Assembly: GCA_001792895.1 (NCBI GenBank)
Contig: MARA01000045.1
Location: forward strand, 62,001 to 126,000
Direction of reading: 5' to 3'
Source of the DNA: Lentinus brumalis
Taxonomy: Eukaryota; Basidiomycota; Agaricomycetes; Polyporales; Polyporaceae
Length of the DNA stretch: 64,000 nt
This document shows, piece after piece, positions 10,339-22,865 of this stretch. The translations under genes were made by a program, and so were the position numbers. The notes beneath the pieces are model-generated. The model ran no database searches. It saw nothing but the letters and a program-made list of their open reading frames with translations, and had not been told where the DNA came from. Each line of letters starts with the position of its first letter. Within the stretch, counting starts at the first letter, position 1.

Positions 10339-12151
10339 TCACTCCGCATCACGGACTTCGGGGAAGGTGATCACCTCCGCTATGACAGCCTTCAGCTGAG
10401 CCAACTGCGTTGCTGACAACGGGACGTTGTCGACGTCCTCCCTCTCGCAACGGGTGCCTGGTCTCCACTTTTGTAGTTGAAGAACTGCCTGCCGAAACTC
10501 CAGCCGCCGAAGACTGAGGTGCTTTAACGAGGCATCCTCGATGGTCCGGATCAACAGCTCCTGGACCCGACGGCCCTTCAAGCATGAGATCGACAGCGTG
10601 TCGAGCGCACAGCGAAATTGTCCTCTCCGCAGCACGCGCAAGAGGTTGCGACACGAGTCGCTCCGTACGGTCAATGACGTGAGCCGGACGAACGACTTAA
10701 GGACGAGCTTCCAGTCCGCCTCGCCAACGGGTATACGGAACCCGAATTCTAGCTCGAGCGCTGTCAGCCGTTCAAGGGGGGAAAACGTCAGGACGAGGGT
10801 ATTCAACACCTCGGAGCGTCCGATCTTCACCCATTGTATGCGATCCGGGCCCATCACCAGGCGACGCTGACCATCGGTGAATCCCTTGTATGTACCGTTG
10901 CACTGGATCTCTTGCTGCTCCTGTGAAGGGCTCCACAAGCTCCTCACATGCAACGACAGCGTTTGCAGAGACAGGAGGGTGGGAAGAGGAGGGGTAGGGA
11001 GGAGGGAATCCTGGGCCGTGGGGCAGCGGCTGGTGCTGAGGTAAACATGAGGCGGGAAGGTGATGGTCTCGAGAATAACGCGAGTGCTGGGGGAATCGGT
11101 GCATACGGCGAACTCTTGCAGCTGCGGTAGATGCACACCCATGCCGTGGCTCGTGATGATGCGTGATGGCAGACAGGCGTTGAGTTCGCAGGTTAATAGA
11201 GCGGGACAACGCTGCAACCCGGAAACGAGCGCCTCCAGAGACGGGACGTTGGTCCTGGAGCAAGGTTGCGAAATGAGTGAGGTGCATTGGGCCGGTGCAC
11301 AACCAACTAGCTTGAGGTGCTTGAGCGTGGGTACAGCCAGGGAGGGGAAGAGCACACCATTCACGTCCAGAGTGTGAAGGCGCGGGAAGTGGTCGGCACG
11401 AGGGACCCAGGAACCTATCTTATCCAGGATCTCCGTGCGCATGAGGCCATTGCTTGCCTTGCAAGTGAGCCTGAGCAGCAGCTTCTCGAGTAACGGTATC
11501 TTGATGCGCAGGATGGAGAAGAGCGTATCCACGCTGGAGGCGCCGATGGTGACCGTCAGAGAGGACAGACGGCAGACATGGTGAGGAACCGTGCGAATGG
11601 TCTCGAGATGCCATTCTCCGCCCGTGAGGTTCACGCCTAACGGTGACGACCGCCTGAGAGACGTAAGGAACATCTGCTCGCTCCCGTTCCGTATAAGACC
11701 CTTGTATCTGCGCCGAGTGCTCTGTTCCAAGGAGTGATACAGAAAATCGGCCCAGAACTCGGGCGTTCGCTGTACAAGGGATCGCCATAGGCGACAGACG
11801 TGCATCACCCTAATATGCCCGCGGTATGCGAAGGGTAGATGGCGGAAGATCTCCAGTACAAGCTCGGGTGGCAACTCAACATGGAGAGGGAGGGCAGCGT
11901 TGTGGATCGAATGCAGCTCGAGAATGTGACGCTGAACGGTCTTGATCCTCGCTGTGTGCGCCTCAATCTTGGCGAGAGACGTTGCGCGCATGTCGTCTGG
12001 TTTCAGTCCGACGAAGACGGCGAGGTCTCCCTCCGGCAACAGAAAGGATGTAGAGCTCCTGAGATCTTCCAATGTCTGCAATAATTACGGTCAGCAAAGT
12101 TGGGAAACAATCTTCAACTGAAACGAGGAAACGCACCGCGAATAGTGTCAT
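10339..12151 (-). CDS. F-box/LRR-type protein 3
   Basis: 583-aa F-box protein. The first exon is only 15 nt (12151-12137, MTLFA), then a 61-nt intron (12136-12076, GTGCGT...TTGCAG) and one long exon (12075-10339). The intron is needed because the long frame has no ATG at its 5' end. After splicing the text reads TLEDLRSSTSF, PEGDLAVFVGLKPDDMRA, a coiled helix (EAHTARIKTVQRHILELH) and the F-box: LPPELVLEIFRHLPFAYRGH with MHVCRLWRSLVQRTPEFWAD. Leucine-rich repeats follow, for example VPTLKHLKLVGC. The spacing of F-box, GLKP motif and C-terminal LKAVIAEVITF matches the two F-box genes upstream, so the trio arose by local duplication. Confidence 0.85.
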
Positions 12152-12222
12152 ATTGACAGATAATGAAGCTGCCACTAGTTCCAGCAGCTCTGAACATCGC
12201 GGTTACGGTGACATCGACGCCG

Positions 12223-12272
12223 GATTCCGGCAGATTCCGGCAGATTCCAGCAGAATCCGGCAGAATCCGGCA
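12223..12272 (+). repeat. 10-bp tandem repeat, five units
   Basis: Five consecutive 10-mers: GATTCCGGCA twice, GATTCCAGCA once, GAATCCGGCA twice. The same unit class recurs at 28867-28916, where its reverse complement contains GAATCCGGCG. The array lies 72 nt upstream of the ATG of F-box gene 3. Confidence 0.9.
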
Positions 12273-13067
12273 GATGAGCGTCTAAAAATTTTCCGCCTGA
12301 CAAACATGGGCGCTTCCTCCGTGTTGTCGTTCCACTCCCGGTGAGTACTGTCAACGGTCACCTTTCGTGCTTTCCACCGCTGTATGCAGTCATTCCTCCG
12401 TATGCCGTCTGCCCGTACTTACTGATTTCCGAACTTCGTTGCAGGGATTCTTTAACGGGCCCCGCCCATGCGACCAGCCATTTACGCATCCGTACCAGCC
12501 CCCTCCATGTTGTCAAATAGATGTCCATTATGACCCCCTCGTAACGTCTATCCCAACATTCGCGCATGCCACCTGAGACCACCATGACCAACCGTGCGTC
12601 CTTCACTGCCGTTTCAGTGCCTTTCCCCGCTCCCGTCTACCTCAGTACTGTTCAACACCTCCACCTTATGCATATCATCCTGACTCGTACACGATACTTA
12701 ACCTCACCCACCGCGCATGTGCAAAGCAACTCTTACCAACTCTTACCAGAACTCAAACATGTACCGTTTACTAACGTTGACACGCACCAGCCGTGGTAAC
12801 ATGTACCTAAGGAGGACCGGTTCACTCGTCACACTTCTAACCATGCGACATGCGACTCTGTCCCTGCGCGTCATGTGTACTTATTCCTCCGTTGCCTAGT
12901 GCTCCCCGATGCCTCGCGGCATAATGCATACAGAGTCGCATATGCGCCACTATGAAGAGATGTGCTTGTCAGCGCTGGCCGTACACCGCACAACCCGCGA
13001 GCTTCCCCTACCGTCAACCAACTGCTGTCGTATAATCGCTCCGGCAGGGACACCAGGTGCCCCGCGA

Positions 13068-13158
13068 CAGCCCGGTCGACCGCCGAGCTCTCGGGTGCCC
13101 TGTCACACCCCGGTCAACCGCCGAGCTCTCGGGTGCCCTGTCAGAGCTCGGTCGACCG
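13068..13158 (+). repeat. 38-bp tandem repeat, about 2.4 units
   Basis: Two nearly identical units, each with CCGCCGAGCTCTCGGGTGCC, followed by a third partial unit that begins CGGTCGACCGC. No coding frame of note overlaps it. Confidence 0.8.
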
Positions 13159-15094
13159 CACGACCACCCGATGGCCGAAGATAGTAAGGGCGACCGCTGA
13201 TACGCAGGGTACGTGCCGACCATTCAAGCGGTCGTCGCTGAGACGTCCAACCATTGGCTGTTACGACACCCTACATATTCACTCCTGCGCCGTGCGCAAC
13301 CCTATGGCTGCACTACCATCTATGTGCGTGTTTACTACTCTCATGACATGTGCAACGCCTTCTGATACAGGCAGGGTGTGAATGCCTCACGACACAGTCC
13401 ATGACCTGCGCAGTGCACCCCGCCTTCTGTCCCCCACATATCCTCTCGCACTGTTGTCCCGATGCGCCCCTACCCCCCAATGTTTTAACTGTCAATGATC
13501 ACGCGCACCAGGATGCTTGTGTCACCTACGATATGCACATCGGTCTTCGCACCTCTCTCGCCGTGACCCCATCCAGCAACTCCAGTTCCCGCCACGCTAT
13601 GGCCGTGCTTACCCCAAACAGAGTCACACCTTAGGTATGTACAATCCTTTCGGTCCATACTCTCACAATGACGTTCAGTCGCAGCCCGAATTGCAAGATC
13701 TCCATGCACATTCAATACGTGTAGTCGACCATATCGCTCCACGGAGCGTGAACTGCACATAGCACGCATGAGACATTTGCGCGTGCATGCATGGCACCCT
13801 CCCCCCATACCATTCTGCTCTATTCAATTCCACGCCGGACTTCGCACCCAGCGAGTATTCAGCTGCACGCCCCCAGTGAGTATTCAGCAGCATACCCATG
13901 CGGACCTCATCTGTGGCCCAAACAGTTCGTCACACAGAGCTCAACGTACACCTTCGCCTTGCAAGTCGCTCGCGTCGGATATCCCCCCCCTCTTTCACCC
14001 CGGCGCGCGATTGTTTCACCTCGTCGACACCAACTAGTCACTCATCTCGATATCGTTTGACCGGCAGTGCAGCCGCTAGCCGCACGTTCATCACATCGCT
14101 GTCCAATGTGCCATCAACAGCTCTATGGGCATCCTCTCGCGACGTCGACGCCCATTGATCGAACATCCAATCACGTACCCCAGCCGATGTGCTTGCCAGT
14201 CAACAGCGTGCCCACCCCTCGACACTGTAACTATATCAGCCGCCAAATCGCCCTCACGCGCCTGTGGCAATGTCGGTTCCAGCCATCGGCTGTCACAAGT
14301 CATCCCGCGCCGCATGTCCGCTGACCGGTCCGTGATGGGCATCCCGCCTTATGGTTGTCCCCGGGGCTTCTGTTCCCTTGATAAACTTTGATTTCGACTG
14401 ATATACACCTCTAACAGCCTGTAGCCCGCCAATTTGTGTCGCACACGCGACCACATGCGACCACAATGCCATCATCCACCGCTGGATGGGCCGCTCACCG
14501 AAGCAACGCGTTAGTACTGCCACCCGCCAGGCGTACTCGGCTCACTCCGGGCTCCCGGGTAAGTGACTTCTACGCTCTTTGCCGCGCTAACCACCTCAGC
14601 TCCGCCTTGCTCTTGTGTCCTCTCCTTGCACTGTCTGCCATAGACCCATCGCCTGTGCGCGCGATCGCCGCCGGTCGTCCGCATGTGTTTCCTCATGCGC
14701 TCACCCATCTCCCTGCAATACCCCACGAACTCTTCTACCCAACGTGATCCCGTAAGTGATTACATTTTCGCAGTCGGTATTTTCACCTTCCCTCATCTCA
14801 AACCCTTCTCCACAAATCACGGCATTTGACAGCACTCGAACGATCGCCGCATGAACAATTGGCCCAATAGGCAGTCGCGGGCCTCACCGTCGATCCGTGC
14901 GTGCCGAGAACATCCTGGCCGTCACAGGGCCTGCGAAATTTCCTGGCGTGGCCTAGCGACGGCCGTAGGCGTCCCATAAAGGTTCAAAGGCACGTCCTTG
15001 TTCAGATGTTTCTCGCACACGAACTGCTCCCTCTGCACGCATCTCCATCTGCTCTCCTTCAAGGCTCCTCACAGCTGACCGTCTTCTTTACTTC

Positions 15095-17523
15095 ATGGCT
15101 TCAACAGCACCCCTCGATCCGCATCCACTTGCACACCTCCCTGTCTGTCCTGACTGCGACTTCTTCTTGACTGCGCCGATCATATGCAAAGGCCACAAAA
15201 CTGCCGAATTCGTCAACTTTTGGTACCGCAAGGTAATGTGCTCGTTTTTAACCGACAACCTATCTTTGTTAACGCGTCGTCGCCGCTCCGCACAGTGCTT
15301 GCACAATCACGAACCCTTCGACGTGTCCTGCAAACACTTCGCATGGACCAAGTTGCCCAAAGGCGAACTGGCACTGCCCTTACTGCAGGGCAGATGCCCC
15401 GGCGCGTGCGAGGGTCGCGGGATCCTGAATGTTAACTGCGTCGTTGGGTTGTGCAAGCCATGCTGTATTCGCGCGCAGGCGACCGTGCCAGGTTTACGCT
15501 CATGTGTCGTCGGATCTCACAACGAAGGTCGGCGTCGAGGTCAAGGTGAGCTCTCTCTGCCCCTGACGATACCCCGCACCCTCGTCACACTCCTCATGAA
15601 CATCCAAGTCGCTCCGCTACTTCCCGCCCCTCCAGCTACGCGAGGTGCTGTTAAGGACGCTCCTCTCCCTGCGGCCCCCGCTGAAACTCCTGCCGCCGAA
15701 GACGCTCCAGTCCCCCCACCTGGTCGTGCAACACGCGCCGCCACGGCTCGGGCCGTCTTGTCCGCACCCGCAGGCCCGGCCATCGCGGCTCCCGCCCCCG
15801 CCCTCGCCGCCGTTGCTCCTGGCACCGGCGCCGTGGCACTACCCCAGCCTCGCGCTGGCCCTCCTCGCCCCACCCGAGTTCGTGCTGCCGCCTTGAACCC
15901 CCTGACCCCCGGCCCCAAGGCCCGCGGTTCTTCAAGTTCCACGGCTGATCCCGTGGCCAGTGGCTCTGCGCTACCACCGCCTCCTCCTCCGAACCAACTC
16001 GCTCTGCCGGGCGCGATCGACCCTGCCCTGCTCGACCCCGCCACGCTCCCTGTACGTAGACTCAAACCTACGTACCGTATATCGGTCTCTCCCTCTTATG
16101 CAGCACGCGTGCAGTCCAGGGACGACGCTCAGATCAGCCAGGCAGAGAGCGCGAAGTCGGAAGCTCGGTTCAAGCAACAGAACAGTCATACTGTCCAGTT
16201 GGACCTCTGGGTGGAGGTAATCATCCTGTCCTCGCTCTCCGCATCGTGCTCATCCCCGTCTACACAGAATGGTGCTCCTCCTGAAGGATTCGTATTGCGC
16301 GTGCCTAATTGGCCTGGCTTCCATCCTAAGGACTGTCCCGAGCTCGTGGAAGACTATCATCTCGATACCGAGACTTGTCAGTATTGGGAACCGGATCGCC
16401 GACGTTGGCTTAATTGCACGCCTCATACCCCGCCGCGCAACATCAAGAACCTCGAGACGCTTTCCTACCGTCTGAAGGGCGTCACAGAAGGTATCCACAT
16501 GCCCCTCGAGCCCTACGCTCGCAGCACATCCTCTTCGCCCAACAAGCGCCGCCTCGCGTTAGCCAATCCAGACGACGACGATGCATGGTGAGTGATCGCG
16601 GATCAGTGCCGCCGTTGCTGCTATGTACTCACATGGGTTCCAGGTCTAGTTCCGAGGGTACACCGCGCAAAAAACATGCTCCGTTCCCCCCAACTCCGGT
16701 CTCCCGTCATACGTCCCATTCATGGCCCATGACACCATCTACAGGCAGCTCTCAGCGCGAATCGGTTCCGCCTACTCCTTCGACGTCATCTACGCATGCT
16801 ACCCTGACACCTCCGTCGTTATCTTGGCGCACCCCGACGTCCATGCGGCTGGGGACGCCTTCGACTCTCTCTCGCAGTGTGTCCCACACCGAGGGGATGT
16901 ATGTCGGCCTGGAGAGATCTGGGCCTTCGCGGGCATCGTCGCCGGACTTCACCGACAGTGGATACGACGTTGACGGTCCCCTGCCCTCCTTGTACCCCAT
17001 GCTGGTTGACGCCCACGAGCAATATGTCCTCCGGGGGCGTGCTCCGTCGAGCTCATCTGCTGCTCCGTCGAGCTCATCCGCTGCTCCGTCTGCGGCCTCC
17101 ACATCTCGTTCCCTCTCGCGGGCGCCGTCCGTCAGCTCGTTCTCGTTCCAACACTCCCGTAGCCCGTCGGTCGAGCCTCTTCCGACGCGCACACGCACAC
17201 CTACCCAGCTTATAGACCCCGCCGACATCGATCTCACGAACGCGCCATCCGGGCCGTCCGGGTGGCCGTTGAGGTACGTCTGTGACATGGCTGCCGGGTT
17301 CCGATTGATGCGCCACTTGGAGGATCACGAGCACATGAAACGCATTCCGGCGTTCGAGGCCGCGTTCCACAGGCCTTACAAACGTGCAACGTTCCACCAG
17401 AACATGGCGGCGTGGGAGGCGGCAGGCAATGTTCGTGGCGAGCATGATCGATGGGTCGCTCATGGTCGCGAACGAGAGGGAGAATGGAGTCGATTCTATC
17501 AGCGTTGGAAGAAGCGTACGTAG
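15095..17523 (+). CDS. Cys-rich, Pro/Ala-rich 710-aa protein of an accessory family
   Basis: Six exons: 15095-15232, 15296-15545, 15609-16051, 16115-16216, 16268-16587, 16644-17523; all phases close and give about 710 aa. The N-terminus is Cys-rich: CPDCDFFL near residue 18, CLHNHEPFDVSCKHF, then GRCPGACEGRGILNVNC and GLCKPCCIRA, a zinc-binding pattern. A long Pro/Ala linker follows (about residues 150-280). A conserved-looking region reads PPEGFVLRVPNWPGFHPKDC and YWEPDRRRWLNC. A Ser-rich stretch precedes the C-terminal block GWPLRYVCDMAAGFRLM and KRATFHQNMAAWEAA. From memory, mushroom genomes carry many orphan genes with this Cys-cluster plus C-terminal layout near transposons; I cannot name the family. 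The function is unknown, and nucleic-acid binding is a guess. Confidence 0.75.
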
Positions 17524-17732
17524 CCAGCGATGTACGTGATAGTGGGCACTCCGCTTCCAGGATATCCTCATGCGATTCATTGCGCTACCAGTGCGTGCTC
17601 GATACATGCGCAATATATCGCCAAAACGGGCTATATCCAAGTATGAGGCGATGCGATAACCACCCCGGGAGAACCCCTTCGCGACATGTCAGCGCGGCAG
17701 TCCCCCGTGGCACTGGAAGAATGACTTGCCTG

Positions 17733-18799
17733 CTACACCCATGTGGATCCAGTGAACTGCGGCCCCCAGCGGAACGGCTCGTGCACGGCGGACAGATGCC
17801 CGATTCCCGGGTTCAAGGCGAGGTGAAAGTTGTTCTCCCGGCAGCCGCGCACGCAGTCCGCATAAATCTGGAGTCGCCAGACCGTCGTCGTCCCGAAAGG
17901 GGGCCCTCGCTTCAGGCGCAACGCCTTCATCGCGGCCGATGATGAGTCGAAGAAGTCGACCAGGGACCCGCCATCGCCGAACCATCGTTCTTGCCCCGGG
18001 CACACATACTGGCCTCGGAAACAGGGCGTTCCCCAATCCCCGATGTCCCTGGGTACGTCCTCCGGGACAAGGTCGCGCGCATCGTGCGATATGACAAAGC
18101 CACATCGGTTGACGAGGCTGTCACGCGCAAAGGTGTCTTCGGGACGGTGGACGTAACAAAAGGCCTCCGGGCAGAGCGCGCGCCGGCGAAGGGTGAGTCC
18201 CGCGTACGCGCAGCCAAAAGAATGTGGCGAAACATAGTTGATCTGGGCAGAGATCTCCTGGCGGGCAATGGGGGCGATGGGGCTGTCGGTGTTGGAGATG
18301 TGGAGCATGAGGAAGCTGCACGATGGCAAGCTGTAGCGACGGCTGACTGGGACCCGCTCCTGGATGATGTCGTCGTGGCCGCCGTGCGTTGGGGTGCAGT
18401 CGAACCGTGCGGTGAGAGCCTCCTCCATCTCCGGTCCCTCGTACATCCCCACTGAGACATCCAGCTGAAGGTCGAGTACGAGTTCATCGCGCAAGAAGAA
18501 TGCCAGTGCCGCGTTGCCGGCGATCACCGCGTTGAACTCGTCGAGAAGGTCTAGGAACCCCGCCACATCCTCGATGTAATAGCCGATGATGCGGTCGCGC
18601 GCGGCTTGTAGCAGGTGCTTGACATGATCGTTGTTTTCAGTACACGTGTCCCGCCAGGCCAAGAGCGAGGGCAGGTCGAACAAAGAGATGATGATGTCGC
18701 GGATTTCGACGGGCAGTCTGAAAAAGGTCAGCAAGGATATCATGTTCGGGTACCCGTCGATGGAACATACGTCATGAGAGTGGGTTTGTGCACAGGCAT
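17733..18799 (-). CDS. F-box-like 337-aa protein
   Basis: Two exons: 18799-18771 and 18717-17733. The 53-nt intron (GTATGT, branch-like TGCTGAC, TTTTTCAG) gives MPVHKPTLMTLPVEIRDIII, followed by SLFDLPSLLAWRDTCTEN, an F-box-like N-terminal helix pair. Reading straight through from the ATG at 18743 is possible but would ignore a near-perfect intron. The rest is a globular, non-repetitive domain containing VIAGNAALAFFLRDE and FGCAYAGLTLRR. It resembles a lineage-specific agaricomycete family of F-box-like proteins without leucine-rich repeats. It sits alone on the minus strand between two plus-strand orphan genes; the function is unknown. Confidence 0.75.
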
Positions 18800-19385
18800 G
18801 GCTGTGGGCAAAGAGGACGCTGGCGGGGAGTGTGCGGCTGGGTCACGGAGCGGATGGGTGTGTTGTTACTCACACTTCCAGCAACGATCCGGAATACTTA
18901 ACCTGGCCTGCAAATCAGATAAGCGGTTCCCCTGGACGGGTCAGGTTACTGGAGCAATTTCGCTTCGTGGTAGATCTATGCGACTGAGATATGACTACAG
19001 GGTGTCCCCAAAGATGTGCTGCCGCATGGGCATCTTTCCGATGACGAGGCTTCTCTGTCGCTGGTACATCCTCCTTGCCCTGAGCGAGACGAGTGACTAC
19101 TTCTCATCGCGTGATCACACATTCGTCTTTGGTGGGGGACAGCTTGGAGGGCAATGATATGGATGTGGGACGGTGACCTCGCGGTAGCGAGAGGTCTTGC
19201 GGCTGGCCGGCGATGTCCGGCATCACGCGCCGGTAGTGGGCACAGCCACAGAGTGCGTCGCACAGGGCCACACCCGCCCAATCTCATCTCCAACGCGATC
19301 TCTCGAACAACCGACCGGCTAGCCATGTCAACTTTTTGGAGGAAATGCCGCCCTGGACCTGTAGGTGCTCATGTACGCCCGGGCC
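18800..19385. other. Intergenic between divergent orphan genes
   Basis: Shared upstream region of the F-box-like gene (minus) and the 1007-aa gene (plus). No other feature was supported. Confidence 0.55.
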
Positions 19386-22300
19386 ATGGATGCCATGCCC
19401 CTCGCGCTCCTTGCCCCGCCTCCCCGTTCTCGTTCTCGCACTCCTCAGCACTCGCCCGCCGCATCCTCTCCCCTCACCGTCCTTTCGAGCGCGATGTCCG
19501 ACGTAGCCACCATTGAAGAGGAGGGTCACTTGCGTCGTGAATTGTTGCAGCGGGCGCACCTGTGCGTGGCGTACCTCTGGGTGCACGGGCGACATCGTTG
19601 ACATGCTATTTGCAGGGACAAGTTCAAAGTCGAGGCCCTTCGAGTGAGTGTAACTATACGCGTCTCCCTTGCACACGGCCCTTACCCTCGCTCGATGGCG
19701 TAGGCCCTGCTCAGAATATGGACAGGCACCGAACGACTTCCCCGCAATGGCAAGGTCAAGTTCATCGACTCGCTGATCAAGGCTCAAGCCAGTGTTTCAT
19801 GGGGACGGGTGCGCTCATGGATTGGGGATGTTGAGGCGCAATCGTTGCCCGACGAACCCCCGGCTGGAAGCGACTCTTCGTTGAAGGAGTGGCAGATGGA
19901 CTTGTGTGTTTATGACTGCATACGGAACGCGACCGCCTGTTATCCTCCCCGAGTACGTTCTCAGTCTATTTCCCCTCCTTTCTGCCCTCACACTCGGGCA
20001 TAGCGCATAGCCGCGTTACCTGATGAGCTAGATGAAGCGCTCGATGACCCCGATGCTGATGCCGACGGCGAGTGGGACGAAGAAGACGAGCACGCCGCCG
20101 AAGGAGACGCGCACACCCCTCCGCCTGCGCGGGCTCGGGCAGACTCCGCAGCGTCGATGGAAGAGGAGGCTGCGACGACTCACCTCCCTGACGACCCAAT
20201 CTCCACTGTGAATGGGTCTCCTTCGCACAGCCCTACTCGTGAGTTTGCCCAGCTGGCGGACGACAGCACGCGCCCGCCCTCGGGGCCGATAGTGGACGTC
20301 CCGGTCGAACATCATTCAAGTCCATCGGGGGAGGAGGAATCCAGCGGCGGTGAGGATCAGGTTACCAAACAGGCCGCACATGATCGGCCACTGTTGAAGA
20401 AGGTCACGTCGGCGGAGTCTGATGATGAAGCAGAGAAAGACGAAGACAACATGGTGCGTCCAAATGCAGTACGTGTGTCCCGCTATCCTGAAAGGCTTCC
20501 AACACATGTAGGAGGTGGATATCTTCGCCCCAGACGAGCGTTTGGAGCTCCTCGACACGTTCATTCGGCGGGCTCTCCCAGCGTTGCAGATGTGTCGCTT
20601 TGTGAGTACCTTGCCCAATCTGACCTTCCACGAAGTTCTCACGTTTCATGGTAGCTCGATCCTACGTTCGTGCGGCCCGAGGGTGACGAAAGCAAAGGTG
20701 GAACAGACGGCGAACAGGCTCCTGGCGCCGGCATCCTCGATCCTGCAACGTTGTCCCCCGATGACCCCCTGTATGTATACAAGTCATACATGGAGGAACC
20801 TCCCGAAAAGGTGCGAGGGAGTTAGCTTATGCTCCTCGTCGTTTCTTGTGCCCACTCATATGGGCTTCTCTGACAGCGGTTCACCGAGCCGGCACCCGAT
20901 GCACCTCCGGAGCCTTGGCCGGCAGGACGGTATGACGGGCGCGGGTCCATCTTGGCGGTAGGCCGAGATTATCGCGGCTTGGGCAGACACGAGGACGGCA
21001 AACCGGTGTCCGTGCTCCTGCCCGCTGTGTGGATGCAGTATCGCACTGTCGATCGCCTGTTCACCGCGCGATCTGATGATTTGGCGCGCGCGCTCGCAAG
21101 CAGTCCGCTTCTGGTCGAAGGTACGCATCGTCGGCATTCACGTGTACCCCGCACGTGCGGCTCCTCACCACGGTATTCCAGGCAATGTCTACGTGACCCT
21201 GATAATCGACGTCGATTCCCACCCCTCCGCGATGGCTCTCGCCGCTTTTGACAGTACTGGCGGGATCTACATGGATGACAATCGGTTTGACGTGGAGCTC
21301 ACACTCATCGACACGCACCTCAAGCGCTCGCCGACTCTGTTGTCAACGTACTTTAAGATCGAGTTCGAGCTACGCGCGGTACGTGTGCGACTTATCACAC
21401 TAGGGTCACCGGCTCATGTGAGTGCGCACAGGCCTTCGGGGTGATACCTCTCAAGCGAGGTCGCTCGCTCTCCATGGAAAACGTGGCTGCTTTGGATGCC
21501 CCGCCCAGACGACCCCCTGCGGACTTGAGCACCTTCAAGGCCCCTGGTCTACCCGCCCGTGATCAACGGGCCCCGGTGATCACGGCTACAGCCGAGCGTC
21601 GCACGACAACCACTCGGGTCACGGATCCTTCTGATCGCTCGATCACAGCCATCGAGGACACCTCCATGGAGAGCCGCGCCGCCGTCCGTACGCTCCTGTC
21701 CCCGGTCAGATCGCGCGCGCCTTCCGAGGTGAGCGTGGCACCCAACGCTGTGCAACGCGGCCCTGAGCCCCCCCGAGGGCAGACTCTTGCCGCCGGGTCA
21801 GCGGTTCCCCGCAAAGCGAAACCTCTGCACATTGTCGACGCTCCCCGTCCGCAAGGCCACACAAGACCGGCCGCCGCTCGACACACACCCGCGGCGCCAC
21901 CGCCACGCGCGCCCACCGCGCCCGAGCCAGCGCCCCGTCGACTTCCAGGCACGGAGGCCGCCGCTGCTCGCGTCGACCGCGATCGGGCTGGGCCACCAGC
22001 AAGCTCGAACGGACATAAGCATCCGGGCAGCACAGGACAGGAGCGCGTTACACGTGTCGACAAGGCCAGCTCAGGTGCACGGCAGCTTGCCTCCGCACAG
22101 GACTTTCCTCCGGGGCAATTCACATGGTCCGAGAACGAGGAAGAAGAGAGGCTCCTCGAATCCATCCGGAACAAGCCTGTCAAGGGGAAGGGTAGACAGG
22201 TCGATGCCGCCGGCTCAGACAGCGAGAATGACGACGCGAGCGTCGCGCCTCCCCGTCAGCCCCGGAGTGAACTCGCCGCCAAGTCCTCCAAGGTGAAATC

Positions 22301-22865
22301 TGCTGCAAACCGGCCTGCCGCTGGCCCATCTAAGTCGACGACCGCTACCAACGCCGCTGGGGGAGGTCGTTCGTCGGGTGCGGGACCAGCCAGAGGCCTC
22401 TACGTTGAGCGGTTTGGTTTGGATGCGCGCGGGCGATCTGTGAAACCCGACGCCCTGACGCAGGAGGAGATCCGTGCACATCTCGTCGCTTTCCTGCGAG
22501 ACACTGTCTGGCACTCCCACCCCCTCGTCCAGCAAATGCGTGAGGCATCCGAGGATGGCCGCGACAAAGGTTCTCGCGAGGTTGGTCGTCTGGTAGAGTG
22601 GTGCGGAGTGGTCACCACTCTACTCTCGCTTGCGTCTCCTTTTGGCACCGCGAACAAGTTTGTCATTTCAACCAAGGTTGTTGGCGACTTCCTTGCCCAT
22701 TCCGACGACTGGGTGCAGAGTTGTTCGAAGGCGCAACGCATCTTGCTGAAACGGGGCTCGTCTGCCCGGGTGGACCAGTGGCTTCAGCACAGCGACAGCA
22801 AGTGCATGGGAATGACGCGTTTCGCGAAGAGCCTCGAGGCTGTGGTGGAGGGCCGAGAGCCTTAA
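19386..22865 (+). CDS. Orphan 1007-aa protein, nine exons
   Basis: Exons: 19386-19561, 19616-19643, 19704-19952, 20004-20453, 20512-20601, 20655-20810, 20877-21120, 21182-21378, 21432-22865. Every junction keeps phase, which argues that the gene is intact. The N-terminus has ALLRIWTGTERLPRNGKVKF and KAQASVSWGRVRSWIGDV. An acidic, low-complexity middle follows (residues about 170-300). A beta-rich block lies at LIIDVDSHPSAMALAAFDST and FDVELTLIDTHLKRSP. A disordered Pro/Arg region leads to a C-terminal helical block (REVGRLVEWCGVVTTLLSLA, SKAQRILLKRGSSARVDQW). I do not recognise the family. The long exons, splice pattern and island position suggest an accessory or element-borne gene. Confidence 0.75.

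Larger units (their letters stand above)
12152..15094. other. Gene-poor 2.9-kb stretch with short tandem repeats
   Basis: Only short overlapping frames occur on both strands, none with a convincing exon chain. It holds a 10-bp repeat array (12223) and a 38-bp repeat (13068). The region separates the F-box cluster from the accessory island. Confidence 0.6.

Noticed and set aside
15541..16065. 174-codon Gly/Ala-rich minus-strand frame
   Set aside because: Mirror of the Pro/Ala linker of the 710-aa gene.
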